Positions 8,826 through 18,004 are shown, numbered from the stretch's first letter. The stretch is 64,000 nt of DNA from Flavobacterium sp. HSC-32F16 (GCF_024171645.1 NZ_JALKAC010000004.1:124001-188000), one strand, 5' to 3'. Translations and numbers: made by a program. Notes: generated by a model not told the origin, from the letters alone.

Positions 8826-10424
8826 ATGAAAAAGAAATCTTTTTTAAATAGATATAGCTTGCTTTTTACAGCAGTGGCATTTTTGACTTTAGGATCTTGT
8901 CAGGATGATTTTACTGACAGACCTTCTGAAGACGGAATAAGTTTAGATTCTTATTACAGCACAAATGATCAGGTAGTGTCAGCAACAAATGGTATGTACA
9001 GCAGAACCTGGTTTCAAATGTATAATAAGTTTTGGTGGGCACTAGAGGTTGGTTCCGGAAATATGTATTCTGGTTCTCCTGACGTAAGCGGCTTACGAAC
9101 TTTTTCTTTAAACGGAAGTGATCCGGAATTAGTAAATGGCTGGTCGTCTTTGTGGGCAAATGTGCAGCAGTCTAACATGATTATCAATTTTCTAAGCTCA
9201 AGAGTTGGATCAGCTGTATCTCAAGATGTATTGAATAATACTATTGGTGAAGCTTATTTTATAAGAGCAACTGCTTATTTTGATTTAGTTAGACTTTGGG
9301 GACCGGTGCCAATTATCGAAAACCCGCTAGATTATACCAGTAATCCGTATGTAAATACAAATACTGTAGCTGATATTTATACCTTAATTACGTCTGATTA
9401 TCTAAAAGCTATTGATTTATTAGCAGCAAAAAACAGAGGAACGAATTATGCTAATAACGGACACGTTTCTAAAGGTTCTGCAAGAGCTTTGCTGGCAAAA
9501 GTATATTTGTATCAAAAAGATTATGCTAAAGCAAGAGCGATGGCAGAGACTGTTATTAACAGCGGTGAATTTAAACTGTTAGGCGGAGATGAGCTTCCTG
9601 GAAAAAGTTTTGCAGACTTATTTACTTATGCAAACAATAATAATGAAGAGTCTATTTTCGCTATTCAGTGGAAGGGTGACGGAGGTTATGGATCTGCAAA
9701 CAATTGTAATACACAATTTGGATTTATTGATGGTAAACTTTCTACTTCAAATGCTTCTTATGCAGGGGTTTTTGGTCCAAGCCAGGAAGTAATCCTTTCT
9801 TTGTATGGCGAAGGCGATTTAAGAAAACATGAAACTGTAATGGTTGCAGGAGCAACATATCCAACGATAAAAACAACCGAAGGAATTGGATTTACTGTGC
9901 CTTCTAACAAAAATCTGGCTCAGGATTCTGGCGGTGCAATCAAAAAATATTGTATTGGTGTTGTAAATGGAAATGTTACAGGTCCGGTAGATCCTTTTAA
10001 TATGATGGATAATAATACATATGTAATGCGTTATGCCGAATTATTACTAATTCATGCAGAAGCTGTTTTAGCCGGAGCAGCAAGCACATCTGATGCTTCA
10101 GCTTTGAGATCAATCAATGCAGTTAGAAAAAGAGCTGGTCTGGCAGATTTGGCTTCAATTACTTTCGATGATATATTTTTAGAAAGAAGAAAAGAATTGT
10201 GTTTTGAAGGAGATTATTGGTTTGATTTAGGACGTATCGATAAAACAAAAGCGATCGCAATTATGTCAGCTCAAAATAGAGGAGATAAATTTGGAGAACG
10301 TCATTTTACACCTGTGTATAGCGAAGATCACGCAACAAATGATTTCTATATGGATTATCCGGATAACGAGGTGGCTAAAAACCCTAAGTTATTGCAGGCA
10401 CCAGTTCCGTATACTTTTAAATAA
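8826..10424 (+). CDS. SusD/RagB-family surface glycan-binding lipoprotein
   Basis: A 532-residue lipoprotein with lipobox LTLGSC (Cys25) followed by QDD, an acidic stretch common in surface-exposed Bacteroidetes lipoproteins. It has the SusD order: an N-terminal TPR-like part (IGEAYFIRATAYFDLVRLWG, ~140; SARALLAKVYLYQKDYAKA, ~220) and the C-terminal RagB/SusD part (MRYAELLLIHAEAVL; FDDIFLERRKELCFEGDYWFD). It forms the lid of the SusC transporter encoded just upstream and binds the incoming oligosaccharide. No premature stop or frameshift is seen. Confidence 0.95.
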   Translation: MKKKSFLNRYSLLFTAVAFLTLGSCQDDFTDRPSEDGISLDSYYSTNDQVVSATNGMYSRTWFQMYNKFWWALEVGSGNMYSGSPDVSGLRTFSLNGSDPELVNGWSSLWANVQQSNMIINFLSSRVGSAVSQDVLNNTIGEAYFIRATAYFDLVRLWGPVPIIENPLDYTSNPYVNTNTVADIYTLITSDYLKAIDLLAAKNRGTNYANNGHVSKGSARALLAKVYLYQKDYAKARAMAETVINSGEFKLLGGDELPGKSFADLFTYANNNNEESIFAIQWKGDGGYGSANNCNTQFGFIDGKLSTSNASYAGVFGPSQEVILSLYGEGDLRKHETVMVAGATYPTIKTTEGIGFTVPSNKNLAQDSGGAIKKYCIGVVNGNVTGPVDPFNMMDNNTYVMRYAELLLIHAEAVLAGAASTSDASALRSINAVRKRAGLADLASITFDDIFLERRKELCFEGDYWFDLGRIDKTKAIAIMSAQNRGDKFGERHFTPVYSEDHATNDFYMDYPDNEVAKNPKLLQAPVPYTFK

Positions 10425-10443
10425 TTTCTAAAATTTGACTAAT

Positions 10444-11481
10444 ATGAAAAATATAAAAATAAAATACCTTTTGCCTTTCATCGCGATGGCATGTATGGTA
10501 GTAGGTGTGTTTTCATCATGTGATAATGATGATTCTTCTGGCAGTTCAGGAGCACCTGTAATTACAAGTATTGCAAAATCTGTAGAGGGTGATTTGATTC
10601 CGGTTACAGTAGGAGATCCTAAAAATTATTATATAATTCAGGGAACAGGTCTTGCTGGTGTAACAAAAATTTATTTTAATGATTTTGATACCTATTTCAA
10701 TCCTACATTAGTTACTGATACTGCAATTTTTGTTTTAATAGATGAAAAAACACCTTTTGCTAATGCAAGTAATAAATTGAAATTGGTTACAAAGCAAGGG
10801 ACAATTTTGTATGATTTTGTTATAGCGCCTCCAACACCAAGACTTGACAGCTATAATCCAATTAATGCAGTTGAAGGTGATGTCGTAACGGTTTATGGTG
10901 ATTATTTTTTAGATCCTGTTGTTAAAGTTGGTACTGTAGATGTTCCGGTTCTTTCTTCAAGCTTAACAGAGATTACATTTAAAATGCCGGCAAATGCGGC
11001 AAATAAATATGTGTCAGTTGCTAATATTTCTGGTTCTGCAACTTCTAAGGAAGCAGTTGGAACAGCATTGTTTGATGATGTTTGGTACAACGACTGGATG
11101 TTTGACGGTCCAGAAGGTAAAGTTACTTTAGAAAGTTCAGGAGCTGCACAAGGAAAAGTTATGATTAAATCTATTAATGATGGATGGAGCGGCAACCAAT
11201 TTAGAAATAAAGACTGGGCAACTCTGGACATGGCAAACTACAGTGGTCTTAGATTATGGATAAAAGGAGATAAAGCAGGTAAAGTAGCTGTTATCTTAAA
11301 CGGAAATTGGTCAGATCCTGATTCTAAAGTTATTGAAGTAACTACACAATGGAAAGAATACAATTTGCCTTGGAGTTCTTGGCCTTTTGCAATAACAGGT
11401 TTGCAGACTCTTGTAATAAAAGATTTTACAGGAGAGAAATCAAACTATTATTTGGATAATATTGGTTTTATTTTAAAATAA
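10444..11481 (+). CDS. Surface glycan-binding lipoprotein with IPT/TIG domains (SGBP-like)
   Basis: A 345-residue lipoprotein. ATG 10444 is preferred to a TTG nine bases upstream because it gives the normal short basic signal peptide, ending at Cys26 (VFSSC) followed by DNDD. Residues ~35-205 contain Ig-like IPT/TIG repeats (VEGDLIPVTVGDPKNYYIIQG; NAVEGDVVTVYGDYF). Residues ~210-345 look like a carbohydrate-binding beta-sandwich (GLRLWIKGDKAGKVAVILNG; YYLDNIGFIL). This order matches the surface glycan-binding protein usually encoded after SusC and SusD. It probably holds the polymer at the cell surface. The ligand is inferred from the locus. Confidence 0.8.
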   Translation: MKNIKIKYLLPFIAMACMVVGVFSSCDNDDSSGSSGAPVITSIAKSVEGDLIPVTVGDPKNYYIIQGTGLAGVTKIYFNDFDTYFNPTLVTDTAIFVLIDEKTPFANASNKLKLVTKQGTILYDFVIAPPTPRLDSYNPINAVEGDVVTVYGDYFLDPVVKVGTVDVPVLSSSLTEITFKMPANAANKYVSVANISGSATSKEAVGTALFDDVWYNDWMFDGPEGKVTLESSGAAQGKVMIKSINDGWSGNQFRNKDWATLDMANYSGLRLWIKGDKAGKVAVILNGNWSDPDSKVIEVTTQWKEYNLPWSSWPFAITGLQTLVIKDFTGEKSNYYLDNIGFILK

Positions 11482-11518
11482 TGAAGTAAAAACAATTTTT
11501 GGTTTTGAGTTTTGTTTA

Positions 11519-11557
11519 AATATTCCCTAATCTACTCAATTAGGGAATATTTTTTTT
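11519..11557 (+). terminator. Rho-independent terminator after the SusC/SusD/SGBP genes
   Basis: AATATTCCCTAAT and ATTAGGGAATATT form a 13-bp stem over a short loop, followed by a run of T. It would end or attenuate the SusCD transcript before the T9SS gene. Confidence 0.8.
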
Positions 11558-11695
11558 AAATTATTTGGGTTTGTTTGTTGATATTCAAATTGTTATATGT
11601 TTTTATAGTATTGTTTTTTGAAAAAATAGTATCTTTTTTCGTATGTTTTTGTGGTTAAATTTATTGTCATTATAACTAATCAAAAAGAAAAAATT

Positions 11696-12655
11696 ATGAA
11701 AAAAAATGACTTTCAATTTTCGACAAAACAAAAACTTAGTTTATTTAGTTTTATGTTGATTTTAATGAGCTTTCATTTGAATGCTCAGGAAATTTTGGGT
11801 TTAAATCCTTACTGTTTAGCATCGGGTCCGTCCTATTCAGTTGTAGCCCCAGGTCCATCTTATGATGAAGTAGTATGGAGCTGCAGTGATCCCAGTGTAA
11901 CATTTTCTGGAAACCCATCGCCATTATCTCTTTCTAAAGTAGTGTACAAAAATCCTGGTACTATTGCCGGAGGACAAACGCTTACCGTACAATTTAAAAA
12001 TGCAGGAACAGTTGTAGCACAAAGACAAATTGTATTTGTTTCACCGCAAATGCCAGTACAGCCTAGTTACATAGTTTCTAAAACAAATGATTACTGTACA
12101 CCTCAATATCATATTATAACATTGACCGTGACGCCTAATCCAAATCCAAGTTCAAATACCAATTTTTCAATTACACCAACTATAGCAGATGCAAGTATTA
12201 TTATAACACAAACGTCTAAAAATATTTTCGAATTAAAACTGCCATTAAACGGTCAGCCTTATTTTATATATAATATAACTGAAACAACCCCAATATCAGG
12301 ATGTCAGTCAAATAATTTGTCATCGACTTCCTATGGTAATTCGGTTTCATTAAATCTAACAGGTTGTTCTAATACTACGCCTAATCCGGGAACAAATTAT
12401 GATTTTACTTTGTCTCCAAATCCATATAATAATGGTAATATTACCATTACGGCTAATGCAGTTTCCTCGCAATCTACAGGAACATGCAGGATTTATGATA
12501 GTTCAGGTGTTTTAAAGCTAAACTTTTCACTAACAAATTCATATACTTCCATTCCGCTTAAAAGTGCAATACCCTCTTTGACCACAGGGATTTATATTTT
12601 TCAGATAACATACGCAAATGGAACTGTAAAGACTAAAAACTTAGCTGTGAATTAA
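11696..12655 (+). CDS. T9SS-exported protein of unknown function (type A sorting domain)
   Basis: A 319-residue secreted protein. I start at ATG 11696, which gives a clean signal peptide ending at FHLNAQ; an upstream GTG would add 15 residues before it. The middle (residues ~30-220) is Ser/Thr/Pro/Asn-rich with Ig-like repeats and I recognise no enzyme motif. The last ~85 residues form a type A T9SS sorting domain: FTLSPNPYNNGNITI, then GTCRIYDSSGVL, then LTTGIYIFQITYANGTVKTKNLAV. It lies between terminators within the mannan locus, so it may be transcribed on its own. A role in binding the glycan is guesswork from position. Confidence 0.75.
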   Translation: MKKNDFQFSTKQKLSLFSFMLILMSFHLNAQEILGLNPYCLASGPSYSVVAPGPSYDEVVWSCSDPSVTFSGNPSPLSLSKVVYKNPGTIAGGQTLTVQFKNAGTVVAQRQIVFVSPQMPVQPSYIVSKTNDYCTPQYHIITLTVTPNPNPSSNTNFSITPTIADASIIITQTSKNIFELKLPLNGQPYFIYNITETTPISGCQSNNLSSTSYGNSVSLNLTGCSNTTPNPGTNYDFTLSPNPYNNGNITITANAVSSQSTGTCRIYDSSGVLKLNFSLTNSYTSIPLKSAIPSLTTGIYIFQITYANGTVKTKNLAVN

Positions 12656-12680
12656 AAAAAAACGTTCTTTTAAAACGAAG

Positions 12681-12717
12681 AACTCCAACTCGAGACAATC
12701 GATTTGGAGTTTTTTAT
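12681..12717 (+). terminator. Terminator after the T9SS protein gene
   Basis: AACTCCAA ... TTTGGAGTT forms a stem around a loop of about 15 nt, followed by T6. It separates the T9SS gene from the GH27/GH5 pair. Confidence 0.65.
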
Positions 12718-12791
12718 GTCATTAATTAAAGATTTCTGATTTAAAGTTTTCTATAAGCACATAATAAATAAAATATCAAAAATAAATTAAA

Positions 12792-14027
12792 ATGAAAAAA
12801 ACAATAGTACTCTTAGCTGTTTTGAGCTCATTTAATTTTGGCTTCAGCCAAGGAAATACGCACACACAAACAGGGGGTAAATTTGAAGGTTTAGCCATGA
12901 CACCGCCAATGGGCTGGAATTCATGGAATACTTTTGCTACGAATATTGATGAAAAACTAGTAAAAGAAACGGCTGATATTATGGTTTCGTCTGGATTGGC
13001 GGCTGCAGGTTACAATTATATAGTATTAGATGATGGCTGGATGACGAAAGAACGTGATGCAAATGGAGATTTAGTTCCTGATCCCGTTAAATTTCCAAGC
13101 GGAATGCAAGCAGTAATAGATTATGTACACAGCAAAGGTTTAAAATTTGGACTTTATAATTGTGCCGGAACACAAACTTGTGCCGGATATCCGGGAACTC
13201 GCGGTTATGAATATCAGGATGCTCGTTTTTATGCTAAACTTGGAATCGATTTTTTAAAATATGATTGGTGCAATACAAAAGGAATAACAGCGCCAGAAGC
13301 TTATACTACAATGAGTAATGCTTTGAAAACTGCCGGAAGGCCAATTGTTTTTAGTCTTTGCGAATGGGGTGATAACCAGCCGTGGGAGTGGGGAAAACCT
13401 GTAGGGAATCTTTGGAGAATTTCCGGCGATATTTATCCTTGTTTTGACTGCGAATTCAAACATCCGGAAAATTGGTCTTCGTGGGGATTCATGAAAATTG
13501 CTGAAATGCGAAAAGATATTCGTAAATATTCAGGCCCGGATCATTGGAATGATTTTGATATGATGGAAGTTGGAAACGAAATGAATGATATTGAAGATAA
13601 ATCGCATTTTGCTATGTGGTGTATGCTTTCTTCACCATTATTTACAGGAAATGATTACAGAAAAATGTCAAAAGAAACCTTAGCTATTCTAACTAACAAA
13701 GATTTAATTGCCATAAATCAGGATAAATTAGGAATTCAGGGATTTAAGCATTCTGCCGATGACGGATTAGAAGTCTGGGTAAAACCTTTATCAGATGGAA
13801 ATTGGGCAGTTACTTTTTTAAACAGAAGTGATCTCTCTAAAAAGATTAATTTCGACTGGAAAAAGAATGCTTTTAAAGATGTTGATTTTGGTTATGAAGC
13901 TGATTTTAACAAAAAAACATTCAAATTAAAGAATCTTTGGACCAATAAGGAAACCGGAAATACAAAAAAGAACTTTACGGCAGAATTGGCTTCTCATGAT
14001 TGCATAACATTGAAATTATCTCTTTAA
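12792..14027 (+). CDS. GH27 alpha-galactosidase
   Basis: A 411-residue protein with an N-terminal signal peptide (ends near FGFSQ, residue 20; no lipobox Cys). The start of the GH27 barrel TPPMGWNSWNTFA is at ~37. Nucleophile Asp158 lies in FLKYDWCN, and acid/base Asp213 in WRISGDI aligns with the human alpha-galactosidase A acid. A C-terminal beta-sandwich follows from ~320. The enzyme removes alpha-1,6-galactose side chains. In this locus that would debranch galactomannan or galactoglucomannan before or during GH26 attack. It shares an operon with the GH5 gene 10 bp downstream. Full family length. Confidence 0.93.
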   Translation: MKKTIVLLAVLSSFNFGFSQGNTHTQTGGKFEGLAMTPPMGWNSWNTFATNIDEKLVKETADIMVSSGLAAAGYNYIVLDDGWMTKERDANGDLVPDPVKFPSGMQAVIDYVHSKGLKFGLYNCAGTQTCAGYPGTRGYEYQDARFYAKLGIDFLKYDWCNTKGITAPEAYTTMSNALKTAGRPIVFSLCEWGDNQPWEWGKPVGNLWRISGDIYPCFDCEFKHPENWSSWGFMKIAEMRKDIRKYSGPDHWNDFDMMEVGNEMNDIEDKSHFAMWCMLSSPLFTGNDYRKMSKETLAILTNKDLIAINQDKLGIQGFKHSADDGLEVWVKPLSDGNWAVTFLNRSDLSKKINFDWKKNAFKDVDFGYEADFNKKTFKLKNLWTNKETGNTKKNFTAELASHDCITLKLSL

Positions 14028-14037
14028 AAAGAATTAT

Positions 14038-15006
14038 ATGATTAAGTTAAAAAAGAATTTAATTACGGTGGCTTTTTTATTGATTTGCTGTTTTTCGCAA
14101 GCACAGTTTGTAAAAAAGCATGGTCAGTTAAGTGTTTTAGGGACTCAGTTGGTAGATAAAAACAATCAGCCGGTTGTTTTACGCGGTTTGAGTTTTGGCT
14201 GGCACAGTATGTGGCCAAGATTTTATAATGAAAAAGCGGTAAGCTGGCTGAAAAAAGATTTCAATTGTAATGTGGTTCGGGCAGCAATGGGAATCGAGCT
14301 TGGAGAATACTCCTATATTAAAGACCCGCAGTTTTCAAAAGAAAAAATAGAAGCTGTGGTAAATGGTGCTATAAAATCGGATATATATGTAATTATCGAT
14401 TGGCACAGTCATAATGTAAACCTGAAAGAAGCCAAAGAGTTTTTTGAAGAGATGTCAAAAAAATACGCAAAGTATCCTAATATTATATATGAGATATTTA
14501 ATGAACCCGATTATGAAACCTGGGCGGAAGTTAAAACCTATTCTGAAGAAGTAATACGTGTTATTAGAAAGAATGACCCAAACAATATTATTTTGGTTGG
14601 AAGTCCGCACTGGGATCAGGATGTTAATCTTCCGGCTGAAGATCCAATTTTAGGATACAATAATATAATGTATACCATGCATTTTTATGCTGCAACACAC
14701 GGCAAAGATCTAAGGGATAAAACAGATGATGCTATAAAAAGAGGTCTGCCTATTTTTATTTCTGAATCTGCGGGTATGGAAGCTACAGGAGACGGACCTT
14801 TAAATGTAAAAGCCTGGCAGGAATATATTGACTGGATGGAATCGAAAAAACTCAGCTGGATTACCTGGTCCGTTTCTGATAAAGATGAAACTTGTTCCAT
14901 TTTAAAAAAGTCTGCAAAATCTGAAGGAAAATGGAAAGAAGAAGATTTAAAAGAATCCGGAATCAAGGTTCGAGAGTTTTTAAGAAAATATAATAGTAAA
15001 GAGTAA
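14038..15006 (+). CDS. GH5 endoglycanase (GH5_2-like; glucanase or glucomannanase)
   Basis: A 322-residue secreted protein (signal ends at FSQAQ, residue 23). The GH5 barrel shows VLRGLSFGWHSMWP (~47-60), VIIDWHSH (~118-125), acid/base Glu156 in YEIFNEP, and nucleophile Glu243 in PIFISESAG. The layout resembles subfamily 2 endoglucanases, but the usual Glu-Trp-Gly after the nucleophile is Glu-Ser-Ala here. With GH26 and GH27 in the same locus, cutting beta-1,4 bonds of a mixed glucomannan backbone is plausible. Specificity cannot be fixed from the motif alone. It ends the plus-strand part of the locus and is followed by a strong terminator. Confidence 0.85.
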   Translation: MIKLKKNLITVAFLLICCFSQAQFVKKHGQLSVLGTQLVDKNNQPVVLRGLSFGWHSMWPRFYNEKAVSWLKKDFNCNVVRAAMGIELGEYSYIKDPQFSKEKIEAVVNGAIKSDIYVIIDWHSHNVNLKEAKEFFEEMSKKYAKYPNIIYEIFNEPDYETWAEVKTYSEEVIRVIRKNDPNNIILVGSPHWDQDVNLPAEDPILGYNNIMYTMHFYAATHGKDLRDKTDDAIKRGLPIFISESAGMEATGDGPLNVKAWQEYIDWMESKKLSWITWSVSDKDETCSILKKSAKSEGKWKEEDLKESGIKVREFLRKYNSKE

Positions 15007-15030
15007 TTTAAAAACTCATTGTATGATTAT

Positions 15031-15064
15031 AAAGCCTGTTCAAATTTGAACAGGCTTTTTTTTG
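15031..15064 (+). terminator. Strong terminator closing the mannan locus
   Basis: AAAGCCTGTTCAAA and its perfect complement TTTGAACAGGCTTT form a 14-bp stem-loop ending in a T-run. It lies 25 bp after the GH5 stop. Confidence 0.9.
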
Positions 15065-15603
15065 TTTCTATATGGCAAGTTTCTTTGTTATTTATAAATG
15101 GTTTTTAGGCTGCTTTTGGATTTTGTTTTTGTAGGAATTTTAACTTATGAGTACTGTGTGGTTTTCTAATACATAATTTGGTTCTTTTTGTAGTTGTTTT
15201 TTAATTTTTTATTAGATACCCCTATTTTTTAATGGGGTATTGTGTTTTTTAAAAGAGTTTGTTTTCTATTTTAGTCTGTTTTTTCGTTGTAATTTTATTT
15301 TTACCCTTATTTTTTGCTGTCAATTAATAAAAATACGTTGTTGAATTTTCAAAAACAAAACGGTATAAATGCCAAATAACAATTATTGGCAGTTTAATTT
15401 TTGTAATCCATAATTCTTCGTTTAAAACGTCAAAAAAGTAGTTTTCAATTATTCTACTCATACAAAAGTTAATAAATTCGCTAATGAAAATGAAGAGGTT
15501 TTAGGGGAAGATTCAAGGTTTTAAAAATGACTTATACTATTAAACTAGATATATAAAAGATTAACTAACCAAAATCAATTAATAACTAAAAACCAATTAA
15601 CAC
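15065..15603. other. Intergenic region before the porin gene
   Basis: About 540 bp of AT-rich DNA with no credible gene. It holds a second hairpin (ATACCCC ... GGGGTAT, about 15217-15240, followed by a T-rich tract). It also has a short inverted repeat TGCCAA ... TTGGCA (15370-15391) that could be a protein-binding site. No perfect TAnnTTTG box stands out close to the porin. Confidence 0.5.
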
Positions 15604-16695
15604 ATGAAAAAAGTATTTTACGTTTTAGCTGCCACGTTAACGAGTTCTTTTGCTTTTGCGCAAGAGGATGATACATCAACTCCGCCGGCAACAACCTGGG
15701 GAGGGTCTGCAGATGCATACTATAAATATGATTTTTCTAAACAAATGAATGGATTAACGAGCTTTACCAACTCGCAGGATTCATTTGAATTAGGGATGGC
15801 TTCGATAGAAGCAAGTCATACTTTTGGGAAAGCCTCTGTTTTTGTAGACTTAGGATTCGGGAAAAGAGCAGGAGAGTTTTCATATAATGAAACAACAGAT
15901 AAAGATATAAACGCTAAATTTTTAATTAAACAATTATTTTTCACTTACCAGATTACAGATGAATTCAAAGTTGTTGCAGGTAGTTTTGGTACACACATTG
16001 GATACGAAGTATTAGACGCGGTAGATAATAAAAACTACAGTATGTCGTATGCTTTTTCTTACGGGCCATTTTTTAATACAGGAGTAAAAGCACAATATAC
16101 TTCCGGAAAATTCACTGCCATGCTGGGTGTAACAAATCCAACCGATTTTAAATCAGCGATGGATGCCGGATCTAGTCAAAAAACGTATATAGGACAAGTT
16201 GGATATATTGGAGAAACAGGAAGCGCTTATTTAAATTTTACATCAGGAAGTACAAATCCTACACCAGGGAGTTTGATTCCAGTTTCAGATGAAAACAAAA
16301 CTCAATTTGATTTGACTGCTTCAAAAACAATCAGCGATAGTTTCGGATTGGGTTTAAATGCCACTTATGCTAAAACAAAACATGATTTTGACGGTACATT
16401 AGATGGAGAATGGTTCTCATTAGTAGGATATGCAAATTATTCATTCAGCCCATCATTATTATTAGCTTACAGAATAGAATATTTTGATGCTAAAGATGCT
16501 GCTCCAAGTTTAGGAACCTTAACGGGATCAAGTGTATTCGCTAATACAATTTCATTAAACTATAAAGTAGGGAAGCTTACTATAATTCCTGAGTTAAGAT
16601 ACGATGCTGCTTCTGAAGATATCTTTTTAGATAAAGATGCGGCTCCGACAGGAGGATCATTCTTCGGATTAATTGCTACAACATACTCTTTCTAG
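15604..16695 (+). CDS. Outer-membrane beta-barrel porin (BBP2-like)
   Basis: A 363-residue protein with a clear signal peptide (SFAFAQ, cleavage after ~20). The mature part alternates short amphipathic strands (GSADAYYKYDFSKQ; ASVFVDLGFGKR; YSFSPSLLLAYRIEYFDA) and ends in TYSF, the terminal Phe typical of outer-membrane barrels. It resembles the Bacteroidetes BBP2 porins, roughly 14-16 strands by length. It is monocistronic: a terminator lies 33 bp downstream and a convergent amidase follows. The substrate is unknown. Ammonium-transport genes, which often accompany related porins, are not nearby. Confidence 0.75.
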   Translation: MKKVFYVLAATLTSSFAFAQEDDTSTPPATTWGGSADAYYKYDFSKQMNGLTSFTNSQDSFELGMASIEASHTFGKASVFVDLGFGKRAGEFSYNETTDKDINAKFLIKQLFFTYQITDEFKVVAGSFGTHIGYEVLDAVDNKNYSMSYAFSYGPFFNTGVKAQYTSGKFTAMLGVTNPTDFKSAMDAGSSQKTYIGQVGYIGETGSAYLNFTSGSTNPTPGSLIPVSDENKTQFDLTASKTISDSFGLGLNATYAKTKHDFDGTLDGEWFSLVGYANYSFSPSLLLAYRIEYFDAKDAAPSLGTLTGSSVFANTISLNYKVGKLTIIPELRYDAASEDIFLDKDAAPTGGSFFGLIATTYSF

Positions 16696-16727
16696 AGATA
16701 AAGATTGATATTTTTTTTTTTTTTTTG

Positions 16728-16767
16728 GAGCTGTCGAAACATAGTAATGTTTTGGCAGCTTTTTTAT
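16728..16767 (+). terminator. Terminator after the porin gene
   Basis: AGCTGTCGAAACAT and ATGTTTTGGCAGCT pair with one or two mismatches over a four-base loop, followed by T6. A long T tract (16710-16726) precedes it. Confidence 0.75.
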
Positions 16768-16784
16768 TGGGTTATTATTTTGCA

Positions 16785-17032
16785 ACTCCTGATAACTATT
16801 GGCATAAGAGGATTTAAAAGATTTTTTTTGCCACGAATTTTACTAATTTTCAGGAATTAAATTTTGTTTAATTTTGAAAAGAATTACACAACAAACCTTA
16901 ATAAATTTTCTTGATAGTATTCTGATATTTATTTTTCTCCATAAATAAGTTAGTGAAATTCGTGGTACAAAAAATATCAGTCCAGATAATAATAATCTTT
17001 TAAATCCTCTTATGCCGACAGCTGTCAGGAGT
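16785..17032. repeat. Compound palindromic element with 39-bp inverted ends
   Basis: The left end (16785-16823) and right end (16994-17032) are 39-bp inverted copies, with mismatches confined to a short central stretch; both carry GGCATAAGAGGATTTAAAAGATT. Inside them a second inverted pair begins GCCACGAATTTTACTAATTT (16830) and matches AGTTAGTGAAATTCGTGGTAC near 16948-16968. The inner arm shows a 9-bp period (CACGAATTT / TACTAATTT / TCAGGAATT). It lies between convergent genes beside ordinary terminators. It has no reading frame and looks like a non-coding mobile or folding element. Confidence 0.75.
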
Positions 17033-17037
17033 GGTTA

Positions 17038-17080
17038 AAAAAAAACGCATTTCTATAAATTTAGAAATGCGTTTTTTATG
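17038..17080 (-). terminator. Terminator of the amidase operon
   Basis: AAAAAACGCATTTCTA and TAGAAATGCGTTTTTT form a long A/T-flanked stem-loop. On the minus strand it follows the amidase stop codon and ends in T6, and it could also work on the plus strand. Confidence 0.8.
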
Positions 17081-17098
17081 TTTTATTAATGGCTGTTC

Positions 17099-18004
17099 TT
17101 ACTGAACCTGTTTTTTATAAATCGAATAAATTGTATCGATAGTTTTTCGGTCTAAAGTTGAGGTTGCATCTGTTTGTATATAATGTAATTTAAAAGCCTG
17201 AATTGCTGTCGAAAGATTCTTGGTGTTATAACCGATAATTCTCAATGCAGGTTCAATTTTAAAATCAAAAGGGGCTTCTTCTAGAACAGCATCCGGCCAG
17301 ATTCCGAAACCTTTTTCGGCTAATGTCTTCCATGGAAATAAAGCGCTTGGATCTTGCTTTCTTCCCGGCGCAATATCGGCGTGACCTAAAAAGTTTTGAG
17401 TGGGAATATTATAGTCTTTTTTTAACTTGGTCAATAAAGCTACTAAACTGCTTATTTGGGCTTCTGTAAAAGGTTTAAAACCATTATTGTCAAGTTCAAT
17501 TCCAATAGATGAAGAATTTAAGTCAGTATTCTTTCCCCAAGTTGAATTTCCTGCATGCCAAGCTCTTAAATAATCGTTTAGCATTTGAACTACTTTTCCA
17601 TTTTCGGAAATAATATAGTGAGAACTAACCTGAGTTCTGGTTTTTGTAAATGTATTGATAGTTTGCTGCAGAGAATCCTGTGCAGTATGATGAATAATTA
17701 CAAAACTGGGTTTTCTTAGGTTAAAGTTTACAGTACCAATCCATTCTGTACTAATTCCGTTTATTAAAGAAGTAGAACCTGTTTTTGATAAAGTATCTTT
17801 TATAATGCCAAGCTGCGACGCATAGGTAGTGTCAATAATAAGCGGACTTACCGATGGTATTGACAGTGCTTCTTTGCTTGTAATTTGATTTTCTAGAGTC
17901 TTTAACTGCTGATCATAAGCTTTTTCAGTAGTCTTATAAGGGTTTGTTGAGCAAGAAGTTATGATAATTGCTAAGATCAGATAACAAAAATGTTTTCTTA
18001 CCAT
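17099..18004 (-). CDS. N-acetylmuramoyl-L-alanine amidase lipoprotein (Amidase_2)
   Basis: A 301-residue lipoprotein (signal IIITSC, Cys18). The zinc amidase domain spans ~95-245: FVIIHHTAQDSL with the first zinc His, SSHYIISENGKVVQML, RAWHAGNSTWG, SIGIELDNNG, and LGHADIAPGRKQDPS with the second His and the Asp-rich ligand loop. The family cleaves the bond between N-acetylmuramic acid and L-alanine in murein, usually for recycling. The lipid anchor suggests periplasmic action at the outer-membrane inner face. It lies 31 bp after the preceding Gly-rich gene and probably shares the rimO transcript. Confidence 0.88.
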   Translation of the reverse strand: MVRKHFCYLILAIIITSCSTNPYKTTEKAYDQQLKTLENQITSKEALSIPSVSPLIIDTTYASQLGIIKDTLSKTGSTSLINGISTEWIGTVNFNLRKPSFVIIHHTAQDSLQQTINTFTKTRTQVSSHYIISENGKVVQMLNDYLRAWHAGNSTWGKNTDLNSSSIGIELDNNGFKPFTEAQISSLVALLTKLKKDYNIPTQNFLGHADIAPGRKQDPSALFPWKTLAEKGFGIWPDAVLEEAPFDFKIEPALRIIGYNTKNLSTAIQAFKLHYIQTDATSTLDRKTIDTIYSIYKKQVQ

